In this document: positions 10,216 through 20,206 of the stretch, piece by piece
Numbering within the stretch: the first letter of the stretch is position 1
Layout of the letters: every line of letters starts with the position of its first letter
NCBI RefSeq assembly: GCF_023159225.1
Contig: NC_063161.1
Coordinates: forward strand, 2,840,959 to 2,904,958
Source of the DNA: Perognathus longimembris pacificus
Lineage: Eukaryota; Chordata; Mammalia; Rodentia; Heteromyidae
Length of the DNA stretch: 64,000 nt
Direction: 5' to 3'
Notes under the pieces: generated by a model
The model's input: the letters and a program-made list of their open reading frames with translations, nothing else
Told to the model about the DNA's origin: nothing
The model's database searches: none
Translations under genes and position numbers: made by a program

Positions 10216-10824
10216 TGCCTAATAGTTTTAACCAAAGTTTCTGAAATTGGGCCTCACCGTGGCTGTGGCTGACTTGGCCAAAGTCACATGTCCATCCTGA
10301 AGCGTAGGAACCTGGATTTACATCTCCCTGGGCCACGTGGCCCGGGAAACGGGGGGTGGGCTGAGGAGAGGGGGTGCAATGCGTAGCTAGAGCTCCACTG
10401 ACCTGGCCAGGCAGACGCCCGCGGACCACCCGGCTGTGCTTGGATCCTCACAGACTCCCTCCTCAGGCAGGTCAAGGTGCCCTAGTATTGTCCCGCAAAG
10501 GCAAACCCAAAGCAAAGGCGGCATGCAGGCTGGGCGGAGTGCCTCAGGGCCTTGGTACACGCTGTTCTCTTTGTCTGGAAAAGCCCTGCACTCTCTCGTT
10601 TCCCCTTAGGGCTGCCTTGCTCGGCAGGGCTAGGGTGCGAGAAATTCTACATGGGAACGCTGCTCCTCGCGTGCTGTTCTCCCGCTCCTTGGCTGTGGGA
10701 ACGCTGCTCCTGCGCCTCTTGATCTTCCCAGGTTTACTCAGTGCTGTTCTCCAATTCACCCATTCTCCCTGGAGAGGCTTCTCGTGTCCACGGCGATAGT
10801 TTCATTTTTGTTATTGTTGTCTTT

Positions 10825-11032
10825 GTGCTGGAACTGGGACTTGAACCCAGGGCTTCATTTCTTTTTTTGGCTTGTGGGTGGTACTCGATTACTTGAACAC
10901 CACCACCCTATCTGTCCTTCGGGTGGTTCAATGGAGATAAGAGCTTCACCGAGTTGTCTGCCCAGGCTGGTAGGATCTCGGCTTCCTGAGTAGCTTAGGA
11001 ATACAGTGGCGTAAGCCACTGCTGCCCGGTAA
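10825..11032 (-). mobile_element. B1-like/Geo composite SINE (degenerate)
   Basis: GACTTGAACCCAGGGC at the tail side, then GGTTCAATGGAGATAAGAG and CTCGGCTTCCTGAGTAGCTTAG identify the reverse complement of the composite family, with many substitutions. Confidence 0.7.
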
Positions 11033-11082
11033 ATCCGCTCAGCATTTTAAAACACAGACCTGTCCTTTGTTCTTTTTCCTTT

Positions 11083-11279
11083 TGCCAGTCCTGGGGCTTG
11101 AACTCAGGGCCTGGGTGCTGTCCCTAGGCCTCTTTGTGCTCAAGGCTAGCGCTCTACCACTCGAGCCCCATCCAGCCTTTTCTGAGTAGGAGCTGAGAGC
11201 CTGCCTGGGCTGGCTTCCAACCACGATCCTCCGATCTCAGCCTCTGGCTGGAGCTACCGGCGCGAGCCACCGACGCCTG
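11083..11279 (-). mobile_element. B1-like/Geo composite SINE
   Basis: TTTTGCCAGTCCTGGGGCTT, CTCAAGGCTAGCGCTCTACC and CGATCTCAGCCTCTGGCTGG are the reverse complement of the composite. The B1 half has a small internal deletion. Confidence 0.8.
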
Positions 11280-12227
11280 GACTTTCTCCTCTTCTAAAGC
11301 GCTCCTGATTTTTATGCTTTAAACATTGCAGTGCTTAAGGGTCCAGATGTTATGGGCAGGGAAGCCCATGTGCCCTGAACCCCACAAAGAAACCAACTGT
11401 CCAGTTCTAGCAGGAGGTGGAGCTCGCAGGGCCTGGATGAGACGCCCGTGGTCCCCGCATCCCTGTGGGGCCGGGGGTGTCACGCCACGGATGTCAACTC
11501 AGACCCCAGTGCCGTGGCTTCCTGGACACCAGCGCACGAGCCTCCTCCCCCCCCCCCGGGGGCCAGCAGCGCGGCTCTGGCCTATTTATAGCGTCCTCAT
11601 CCATCTTCTTCTCTTTGGATCGGGGTAGGGGCTGCGGGCATCAGGGGCGCTGCAAATCGCAGCACGCTCCACACATTCCTGCAAAGCCTGACTCACCGGC
11701 TCCTGCCCGGTGACGGCCTCTTCTGCCAGCGGGGCCGGGGGCCTGGGTGCTCCGGTCGCCAAGGCTGGAGCCCGTGGGATGGGGTGCACTGACCTCACCA
11801 TGGCGGCCCCAGCACAGGGGGGTTTCTTTCCGTAGCCAGTCTCTTCTCCCTAGAGGCCCGGAACCCAGGCGCGCCCCTGGGGCAGGGGTGGCTTATCAGG
11901 GCGAGCCCTTCCTGCGAGGGGGCGGGCTAGGCGCCCTCTGGTCCTCTCCCTCCTTTGACCACCGGAAGGCCAAAAGTTCCACGCAGCCCGAGATCGGGAC
12001 CGCGCCAACGCACGCGCGTGAGCAAGCACAGGGCGGCCAGTGGTTCCGGGCTCAGGGGAGGCCTGACAGCCCCTGGACTTTGTCCCACGCCCTTCCTGGG
12101 CGTCCCGGGAGGCCGGTGCCTCCCGTCACCTCCCCGCTCGGTGCGGTGACTGGAGCCAGCAGGCCTGTGCTCTGTCTCCAACACGTCCTCCGTGCCTCGG
12201 TCCAGGCTGCTTGCTGGGTCTAAGTGC

Positions 12228-12230
<3 letters not shown>

Positions 12231-12261
<31 letters not shown>
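12231..12261. repeat. (GT)n microsatellite
   Basis: About 15 perfect GT dinucleotides. Confidence 0.95.
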
Positions 12262-12262
<1 letters not shown>

Positions 12263-12732
12263 ACATTCCACTTGTGATGGCGGCACAAACTGGCAGTGTC
12301 CAGCTGCTGATTGCAGGAGCCTGGCCCTTCACCGATAATGGCCCTCGTGCCCTGTCCCTCTGTGACTGGGTGTGGGCTTCCCAAGGGAAGCAGGGGGGAC
12401 ACCAGGACTGGGCCCCAGGCTTCTGGACCCTGGAGCTGGGGCCCCTTTCACGTTCTGACTTTCATCTCCTCAGAAGGCGCGCTCGGGACTTGGCGCCTTT
12501 CCTCTGGCCAGTCCCAGGCGCTGTCCCTGGGCTGATGGCCGCGCGGCCGTCACGCCTCCCGGGTCCCAGGACCGCGGCGGGCGCCGCAGAGGAGCCGGGC
12601 CACCGGCCCCCGTGCGCACACCCAGCCCCGGGCGGCTCCCGCAGGGTCTCTAGAGCCCAGAGGCCCAGGGTGGGCCCTGCTCAGGGCCCAGGCGCGATCT
12701 CAAACCCTCGGTCCGGGCAACACCGCTGCCGG

Positions 12733-12746
12733 CCACTAGGGGCCAG
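12733..12746 (+). promoter_or_regulatory. Candidate CTCF binding site (weaker)
   Basis: CCACTAGGGGCCAG matches the CTCF consensus except for C in place of G at the second G of GGC. Orientation is opposite to the site at 9157, so the pair would be divergent. Confidence 0.3.
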
Positions 12747-13008
12747 TGTAGCCCAGAGATGGTTTCTGTGTGCGGCTCGGGCAGCCGGAGGGACGAGGTG
12801 GCCGGCGCCCTAAGCCAGCAGAGGCCGTTCCTGCCCCTCCATCCCGCTTCCCAGATGGGTGGAAGCCCGGAGGGCGGCGGAGGCCGGAGCGGAGCCCTTG
12901 ACGCGGCTCCCAAGCCTGTCAGCCAAGCATCCTAGAGCTGGGATCCCAGGAGTGGGCACAGGTGGGTCAGGTGCGGGCAGCCCGGGGCCCCAGAGGGAAG
13001 AGGGTCTG

Positions 13009-13130
13009 GGGAGGGGTCAGGGCTGGGAGTCTGAGGGGGGGGAGGCCCTCCCCCAGGGGTCAGGGCTGGGAGTCTGGGGAGGGAAGGGCCCTCCCTCAGG
13101 GGTCAGGGCTGCGGGGCCCTCCTCCCCCCC
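13009..13130. repeat. About 43-bp tandem triplication
   Basis: GGGGTCAGGGCTG recurs at about 13014, 13056 and 13099 with GGCCCTCC-type spacers, giving three GC-rich units. Confidence 0.75.
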
Positions 13131-13483
13131 CCTCGTGGAGGGGACCCGGCACCATTTGCGTCCGGGCGGCGTTTGGCACCTTCTTAGCAGGAACATATTT
13201 TCTGGTTTTTGTCATGAGCTTAGCTGCGGTCTTTCGGGGAAGGCTGATTGGGATCTGAGTCCCCCTCGCCCGCTGGCCGCTTTTAACATCCTCATTAGCG
13301 CAAGTCTCTGGAAGTTTTGGTTCCATGTTTTAACTTCCAAGATTTTTCCATGAGTTAAGCCCCACCAAACCGAGGGCGGGCATGGGCGAGGGGTAGGGTA
13401 GACGGAGCCCTGCTCCCCAGAGTTTTTCCTATGAATCCCAGTGCAGGCAGAACTACAGCCAGCCCGGCGAGCGGGTCACAGTC

Positions 13484-13575
13484 AGGCTGGAGGCATGGCT
13501 CAAGTGGTAGAGCCCCGGCCCGGCAAGAGCGAGGCCTTGCGTTCAAATGCCCGGTCCAGGCGCGTATACCGAGTG
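13484..13575 (+). mobile_element. tRNA-like SINE monomer
   Basis: ATGGCTCAAGTGGTAGAGCC (A-box type) and GCGTTCAAATGCC (B-box type) are spaced as in a tRNA-derived SINE. It is followed by unrelated AT-richer sequence. Confidence 0.6.
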
Positions 13576-15261
13576 TGGAAAGAATAGATCCTAGTATTTA
13601 TTTGGATCCTGGTCCCCCACAAACCAAAACAAACGAATACATACCCAACACTAGAAATTGATAGTTTCGAACTTTTAACGAACAATTCTGAGTCTGTATG
13701 TGCCGGTGCGGTGGCTTGAACTCGGGGCCTAGGAGCTGGTTAGGTGGAGATAAGAGTCTCCAGGGCTTTCCGGACGGGGCTGGCTGAGATCCCGGGAGCG
13801 GCCATTCCAGGCTGGAGGCGCAGAGCACGCCGCTCCAAGCTCACCAAACAGCTGCCGGAGTCCTCGCTCTCCGGGGGCCTGGTGCGAGAATGACTTGGGC
13901 TGCTCCTGGTCTCGCCCAGGGGAGGAGCCCTGAGCCCAGTGGGGATGGTGGAGCCCCGGCCTCAGGGTGGGGGCACGGGGGAGGGGAGGGGGAGGTATCC
14001 CTTGTGGAAGCCATTGCAGGCGACGAGCATTGGGAGCAGGACGGTGGCCACAACTCCCTCAAGGGGGGCCGGGGGAGGCAACGTCGCACTCCCCGTAAGC
14101 TCCCCCCCACCAGCCCCACGCCTGCACCCCAGCAGGTGAAGCGGGTGGCTGTATGGATTATTGGCGGGACGGCAGGGGCCGGAACCAGGGCCTGAGCGTG
14201 CTCGGCAAGCGCCCTCCCCCACCACACCCACTGTCCCAGGGTTGCGACTGGACCACCCAACTGTGCCGCCGATCGCAAGTTGCAGCCTGTCTTTCCATTC
14301 CATCCTCTCTCTCCTTCTTCTTCTAAAACGCGGACTTGTGCGTGCGTGCAAAGAGGAGGTGTGTGGAGCCCGTGCGTGAGTTCCACCGTTCAGGCGCAGA
14401 AGGAACCTCTGGATTCACTCTGAATCCCCTCCCTCCTTCTCTTCGTTGCCTACTTGTGGGTGCTGCTACCCACACCCGGGCTTGGGGGTTTGGGCTTGCT
14501 CGTGGCCTGTGAGAAGATTCCTCTTGGCCCTCTGCAGATATTCTGCTGGTGACATTGGGCTGTGTGTTCCTGCCTGGGCCCTGGGACTGGGAAATGGTGC
14601 ATGCTGGGTAGTCGCTGCGGTTACCTTGGCAGCCCGCAGGTGTCCTGTTCCAGCAAAGCATGCCCACACCTGAACCCATTCACTGCATTTGAATTGTGTT
14701 TATTTAAGCCCAACCCACCCTATTTAAAGCCCCATTGCAAAAGGGATTCTTCAGCTTCCCTGCTGCTGACTCCTTCACACCCCAGAGCAGAGCTTTCTAC
14801 CCTGGGGCTCCTGGCTCTGGCAGGCTCCCTGCCTTCTAGGCCCTGGACCCTACCCCAGGATCTTCCACAGTGAAGTCCCAGCCCTGGCCCAGGACGTTCA
14901 GGGAATGCGCCTTCCTCCTCTTCCTCTTGCCCGCCACATACTTTCCTGCAGGACTTGTCAGGTGGAAACCCCCAGGCTGGGCAGGGGTGGGGACCCCCTT
15001 CTCGGCCATTTGGATATTTATAATGTCATTCTGGGGACCAGTCAAAATGATCGATACAGGCAGATGGCCCAGGCCAGGCTGCAAGAACCATACCTGTCTT
15101 GACCGTTACACAGAGTGATTCCACTGTCCCCCTCCCCGGTGGGTGAGTGTTATCAGATTGGATTCGGAGTGTCGCCAAGGGGAACAGCAACTTGGAGCAA
15201 AACTGATGGAGCATATGCCCTATGCAATACCAGAGGACCCTAGCCACCTTTCCGCACTCGA

Positions 15262-15267
15262 GTGTGT

Positions 15268-15308
<41 letters not shown>
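15262..15308. repeat. (TG)n microsatellite
   Basis: About 23 TG dinucleotides with one TA. A GGGA-rich purine tract at 15330-15362 separates it from the tail of the next minus-strand SINE. Confidence 0.9.
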
Positions 15309-15310
<2 letters not shown>

Positions 15311-15372
15311 GACAGCCAGAGCTAGAGCGAGAGGGGGGGAGGGAGGGAGAGAGGGAGGGAGGACAAGCCCAT

Positions 15373-15590
15373 ACTGGGGCCTGAACTCCAGGACTCCAGC
15401 TCTCCCTCCCTTCCTGGTTGTTGTTGTTTGTTTTTGTTGTTGGTGGGTGCTGTACCACAAGAGCCACACCTCCACTTCCTTTCGGCTGGGGTTAACTGGA
15501 GATAAGAAATCTTGGGGTCTTCTGCCCGGGGCTGGCCGTGAGTGCCCTCCTCAGGTGGCAGCCTCCTGAACGACCAGGGTTACAGGTGAC
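15373..15590 (-). mobile_element. B1-like/Geo composite SINE
   Basis: TACTGGGGCCTGAACTCCAG, AAGAGCCACACCTCCACTTC, GGAGATAAGAAATCTTGGGG and GGCAGCCTCCTGAACGACC are the reverse complement of the family, with a GTTGTTGTTT insertion. Confidence 0.7.
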
Positions 15591-15639
15591 CTGACCCTGG
15601 CTCCCTCCTGAAGTTGTCACTTTCACCCTGTCTTTCTGG

Positions 15640-16833
15640 GCTCAGCTCCCCGCCCCGCCCCCGCCCGCCCCCCTCGGGTCAGGAAGCTCAGCTGCAGCCC
15701 GGGCCCTGGAATCCCCCTCGCTGGCGACCGAGCCCTGGGCTGTGCGGGTGGAGTGGGAGACCGCCCCGCTGTTCTCCTCGGGCACGGGTGGGGCTGCCAC
15801 GCGTTCTTCTGCCTCTCCCCCCCACCCCACACCCAGGTTGATCAGTCGCCAGCGGGCGTCCTGCGGGCGCGGCGGCCAGCGGCTAGGACACCGGGCGCCA
15901 TCCACGCGGATCGGATTCCGGGGCGGCAGCACGCGTGGTGGTGGGGGGGGGGTCGAGCTCACTCCCGCCGCCGCCCCGAGGTGCAGAACCTGTGCCTTCA
16001 GCAAGGTGGAGCCCGAATGCAGGCGGCTGCCCGCCGGTGCGTGCCGGGCCCCGCGCGCCGGCCTCGGTGCGGTCCCCCGTAGGAGAGTACCTGTGTCCCG
16101 CCGCCGCGGCGGCCCAGCGGGGGCTCCCGGAGGGCACCGCCGTCTCCGCCCCGCACCGCCGGGGTCCCAGCCCCGCCTCTCCGCGCCGGGCTCCCGGGGC
16201 CGCGCCCCCCGCGGAGGCCGGGCCGGTCCGCCGCCGGAGGTGGGCCGCGCCCCCGCGTCTCCATGGCGACCCTGGCGGCGCGCACCTCCGGGCCGGCTCC
16301 CCCAGGGCCCGAACAATGAGCCGAGGTGCCGGGGCCGGGCCGGGGCGGGCGCGGGGCGGGCCGAGGGCGGGGCGAGCGCGGGCCGAGCGGGGCGCGGGCC
16401 GAGCGCACCGCCCAGGCAGCCCCTGGCCGCCCAGGTCTGCGAGGCGCAGCCGGGCCGGGACAGCTTGGGGCGCGCGGCGCCCGCCCCTCCCAGCCCCGCT
16501 CCGCTTCCCACGCCGGCCGGGCCGAGCCCGCGCCGGGGCCGCCCGGAGCCGCCCGGAGCCGCCGCGCCCGCGGGTGGACGCGGGGCGCCCTCCCGGGACG
16601 CGCCGAGGAGCCATCTTGAAACCAACTTCGCCAACTTTCGCCAAGTGCTCTCCCCGTGGAAGCGGCCGGGGAGGCCGGGAGCGCGAGCCCCGCGGTACCT
16701 GCCGGGGCTCCCGGGGAGGCTGGGCGCGGGCGCCCGGGAGCCGCCGCCCCGGCCGCGCCGCCGGGTGCATGCGGAGGCGCGCCGGGTGCATGGATTGTGC
16801 TCGGGCGCCCGGCTCGGGCTCGGGCTCCGGGCC
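15640..16833 (+). promoter_or_regulatory. CELSR1: CELSR1 promoter CpG island and 5' leader
   Basis: Dense CpG sequence runs without a break into exon 1 (to about 20210). GC boxes cluster at 16340-16390 (GGGGCGGGCGCGGGGCGGG). There is no TATA box. The most start-like element is a YY1-type GCCATCTTG at 16610, a motif often found just downstream of transcription starts of TATA-less genes. The frame of the CELSR1 protein is open upstream to 15742, but the only in-frame ATG there is at 15742 itself, and homology plus the signal peptide place the true start at 16834. Confidence 0.75.
16610..16618 (+). promoter_or_regulatory. Candidate YY1 site near transcription start
   Basis: GCCATCTTG matches the YY1 core (AAGATGGC on the other strand). 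It lies 216 bases upstream of the start codon at the edge of a sudden drop in CpG density (CAACTTTCGCC). The role is inferred. Confidence 0.4.
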
Positions 16834-17038
16834 ATGGCGCCGCCGCCGCCCGTGCTGCCCGCGCTGGTGCTCCTGGCCGCCGCCGCCGCCGCCCTCCTGC
16901 CGGCGCCGGGGGTGCGGGCGGCCGCCGGGGAGCCGCGTGAGCCCGGCGGGGTGCGCGCCGCGGCCCTCGGACCCGCCTGGGTCTCTTGGCTGGACGCGGA
17001 TCGCACGGCGCGGGCGCCGCGGGAACCGCTGGACGTGA
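16769..17038 (+). other. Upstream ATGs overlapping the CELSR1 start out of frame
   Basis: ATGs at 16769 and 16790 share frame +2, have weak to moderate context (GTGC/GTGCATG) and read through the CELSR1 start at 16834 to a TGA at 17036-17038, about 90 and 83 codons. If the mRNA begins upstream of 16769 they would form overlapping uORFs that reduce initiation at the main start. No sign that the encoded arginine-rich peptide is conserved. Confidence 0.4.
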
Positions 17039-20000
17039 GCCGGGCGGGACCGCGGGCGGGCCGCCCGGGCGCGCGCGGCCCCGGGACGGCGCGGACCCTG
17101 GCGCTGCGGGCGCGCGGCTGCGGGACCCGGCCGGCCGCGGAGCTGCGGCGCGCGCGGGCGGCGCCCTCGGGGCCCGGGCGCCCCGGGGCGCCCTGCCGCC
17201 CACCGCCCGCCGCCCTCGCCGCCCGGCCCGCCCGCGGCGGCCCGCCTCGCCCCGGGTCCCGTGGCCCGCCGGCGCGCCGGCCCCTCTGCCCGGTGCGGGG
17301 CTGCGCCCCGGGGCTCGCGGGCCGCCCGGCCGCCGTCCCCCGCGGGGAGCCCCGAGCCCGGCGGGCGCGGCGGGGCGCGGGCGGCAGCACCAGCCCGCAG
17401 TTCCCGCTGCCCAGCTACCAGGTGTCGGTGGCGGAGAACGAGCCGGCGGGCACGCCGGTCATCGAGCTGCGCGCCCACGACCCCGACGAGGGCGAGGCCG
17501 GGCGCCTGAGCTACCAGATGGAGGCGCTGTTCGACGAGCGCTCCAGCGGCTACTTCCTCATCGACGCGGCCACGGGCGCCGTGAGCACGGCCCGCGCCCT
17601 GGACCGCGAGACCAAGGACACGCACGTGCTCAAGGTCAGCGCCGCGGACCACGGCTCCCCGCGGCGCTCGGCGGCCACCTACCTCACCGTCACCGTCAGC
17701 GACACCAACGACCACAGCCCGGTCTTCGAGCAGGCCGAGTACCGCGAGCGCGTGCGGGAGAACCTGGAGGTGGGCTACGAGGTGCTCACCATCCGCGCCA
17801 CCGACGGCGACGCGCCCTCCAACGCCAACATGCGCTACCGCCTGCTGGAGGGCGGCGGCGGCGTGTTCGAGATCGACGCGCGCTCGGGCGTGGTGCGGAC
17901 GCGCGCCGCGGTGGACCGGGAGGAGGCGGCCGAGTACCGGCTGCTGGTGGAGGCCGACGACCAGGGCCGCAACCCGGGCCCGCTGAGCGCCACGGCCACC
18001 GTGCGCATCGTGGTGGAGGACGAGAACGACAACTACCCCCAGTTCAGCGAGAAGCGCTACGTGGTCCGGGTGCCCGAAGACGTGGCCGTCAACACCCCCG
18101 TGCTCCGCGTGCAGGCCACGGACCGCGACCAGGGCCAGAACGCCGCCATCCACTACAGCATCGTCAGCGGCAACCTGAAGGGGCAGTTCTACCTCCACTC
18201 GCTGAGCGGGAGCCTGGACGTGATCAACCCGCTGGACTTCGAGGCCATCCGGGAGTACACGCTGCGCATCAAGGCGCAGGACGGGGGCCGGCCCCCGCTC
18301 ATCAACTCCTCGGGCCTGGTGTCCGTGCAGGTGCTGGACGTGAACGACAACGCCCCCATCTTCGTGAGCAGCCCCTTCCAGGCCGCCGTGGTGGAGAACG
18401 TGCCCCTGGGCCACTCGGTCCTGCACATCCAGGCCGTGGACGCGGACGCCGGCGAGAACGCCCGCCTGCGCTACCGCCTGGTGGACACGGCCGGGGCCGC
18501 TCCGGGCCGCGGGGGCCCCGGCGACCCGGCCTCCGCCCGCGACTTCCCCTTCCAGATCCACAACAGCTCCGGCTGGATCACGGTGTGCGCCGAGCTGGAC
18601 CGCGAGGAGGTGGAGCGCTACAGCTTTGGGGTGGAGGCGGTGGACCACGGCGCGCCGCCCATGAGCTCGTCGGCCAGCGTGTCCATCGCCGTGCTGGACG
18701 TCAACGACAACGACCCCGTGTTCACGCAGCCCGTGTACGAGCTGCGTCTGAACGAGGACGCGGCGGTGGGGAGCAGCGTGCTGACCCTGCAGGCCCGGGA
18801 CCGCGACGCCAACAGCGTCATCACCTACCAGCTCACCGGCGGCAACACCCGGAACCGCTTCGCGCTCAGCAGCCAGAGCGGCGGCGGCCTCATCACCCTG
18901 GCCCTGCCGCTGGACTACAAGCAGGAGCGGCAGTACGTGCTGGCCGTGACCGCGTCCGACGGCACCCGCACGCACACCGCGCAGGTCTTCATCAACGTCA
19001 CGGACGCCAACACCCACCGGCCCGTGTTCCAGAGCTCCCACTACACCGTCAGCGTCAGAGAGGACCGGCCCGCGGGCACCTCCATCGCCACCATCAGCGC
19101 CAGCGACGAGGACACGGGGGAGAACGCGCGCATCACCTACGTGCTGGAGGACCCGGTGCCGCAGTTCCGGATCGACCCCGACACCGGCGCCGTCTACACC
19201 GTGACGGAGCTCGACTACGAGGACCAGGCCGCCTACACCCTGGCCATCACCGCCCGGGACAACGGCATCCCTCAGAAGTCAGACAGCACCTCCCTGGAGA
19301 TCCTCATCCTCGACGCCAATGACAACGCGCCCAGGTTCCTGCGGGATTTCTACCAGGGCTCTGTGTTCGAGGACGCGCCCCCGGCCACCAGCGTCCTCCA
19401 GGTCTCCGCCACCGACCGGGACTCTGGCCCCAACGGCCGCCTCGTGTACACCTTCCAGGGGGGCGATGACGGTGATGGCGACTTCTACATCGAGCCCACC
19501 TCCGGCGTGGTCCGCACCCAGCGCCGACTGGACCGAGAGAACGTGGCTGTGTACAACCTGCGAGCTCTGGCGGTGGATCGGGGCAGCCCGGCTCCGCTCA
19601 GCGCCTCCGTGGAGATCCAAGTGACCGTCCTGGACATCAACGACAACCCCCCTGTGTTCGAGAGGGACGAGCTGGAATTGCTCGTAGAGGAAAACAGCCC
19701 CGTGGGGTCGGTGGTGGCGAGGATTCAGGCCAATGACCCCGACGAAGGCCCCAACGCGCAGATCATGTACCAGATCGTAGAGGGCAACGTGCCGGAGGTC
19801 TTCCAGCTGGACCTGCTGAGCGGGGACCTCCGGGCCCTGGTCGAGCTGGACTTCGAGGTCCGGAGGGACTATGTGTTGGTGGTCCAGGCTACCTCCGCCC
19901 CGCTGGTCAGCCGGGCCACGGTGCACATCCGCCTCTTGGACCAGAACGACAACCCACCCGAGCTGCCAGACTTCCAGATTCTCTTCAACAACTATGTCAC

Positions 20001-20206
20001 CAACAAGTCCAACAGCTTCCCCAGTGGAGTGATCGGGCGCATCCCGGCCCGTGACCCTGACCTGTCAGACAGCCTCAACTACACCTTCGTGCAGGGCAAT
20101 GAACTGCACCTGCTGCTGCTGGACACGTCCACGGGCGAGCTGCAGCTCAGCCGGGACCTGGACAACAACCGGCCGCTGGAGGCGCTCATGGAGGTGTCCG
20201 TGTCGG
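16834..20206 (+). CDS. CELSR1: CELSR1 exon 1: signal peptide and cadherin repeats 1-9 (part)
   Basis: CELSR1 is a giant adhesion GPCR that sets planar cell polarity by homophilic cadherin contacts between neighbouring epithelial cells, with Frizzled and Vangl. The start is GCCATGG, a strong Kozak context, followed by a hydrophobic Leu/Ala-rich signal peptide (about residues 1-29). A basic propeptide ends in RRARRG-like sites near 180. Cadherin repeats follow, with calcium-binding linkers visible at residues 290 (DTNDHSP), 396 (DENDNYP), 502 (DVNDNAP), 622 (DVNDNDP), 724 (DANTHRP, the unusual linker typical of CELSR1), 827 (DANDNAP), 934 (DINDNPP) and 1036 (DQNDNPP). Repeat 9 starts at about 1040 and is cut by the donor. 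The exon is 1124 codons plus one base and ends VSVS|G with GTGAGT. The protein is close to mouse Celsr1 from GGSTSPQFPLPSYQV onward, but the propeptide is roughly 70 residues shorter and poorer in Cys. Codons end almost always in G or C. Confidence 0.97.

Larger units (their letters stand above)
11280..13483. other. Intergenic, no gene seen
   Basis: GC-rich sequence with a GT microsatellite (12231-12261), a possible CTCF motif (12733-12746) and a 43-bp triplication (13009-13130). The long open frames are products of GC content and match no family I recognise. Confidence 0.5.
13576..15640. other. Intergenic, repeats only
   Basis: Contains a degenerate minus-strand SINE piece near 13705-13800, unassigned GC-rich sequence with purine runs near 13970-14000, a (TG)n tract at 15262-15308 and a SINE at 15373-15590. 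An AT-richer patch at 14690-14760 (TATTTAA motifs) resembles old retroelement DNA but I cannot classify it. Confidence 0.5.

Noticed and set aside
15883..19041. A 1052-codon open frame antisense to CELSR1 exon 1, plus a 778-codon second plus-strand frame
   Set aside because: Both are shadows of extremely GC-rich coding sequence, where stop codons are rare in all frames. Their composition (Val/His/Arg/Gly-rich) matches no family.
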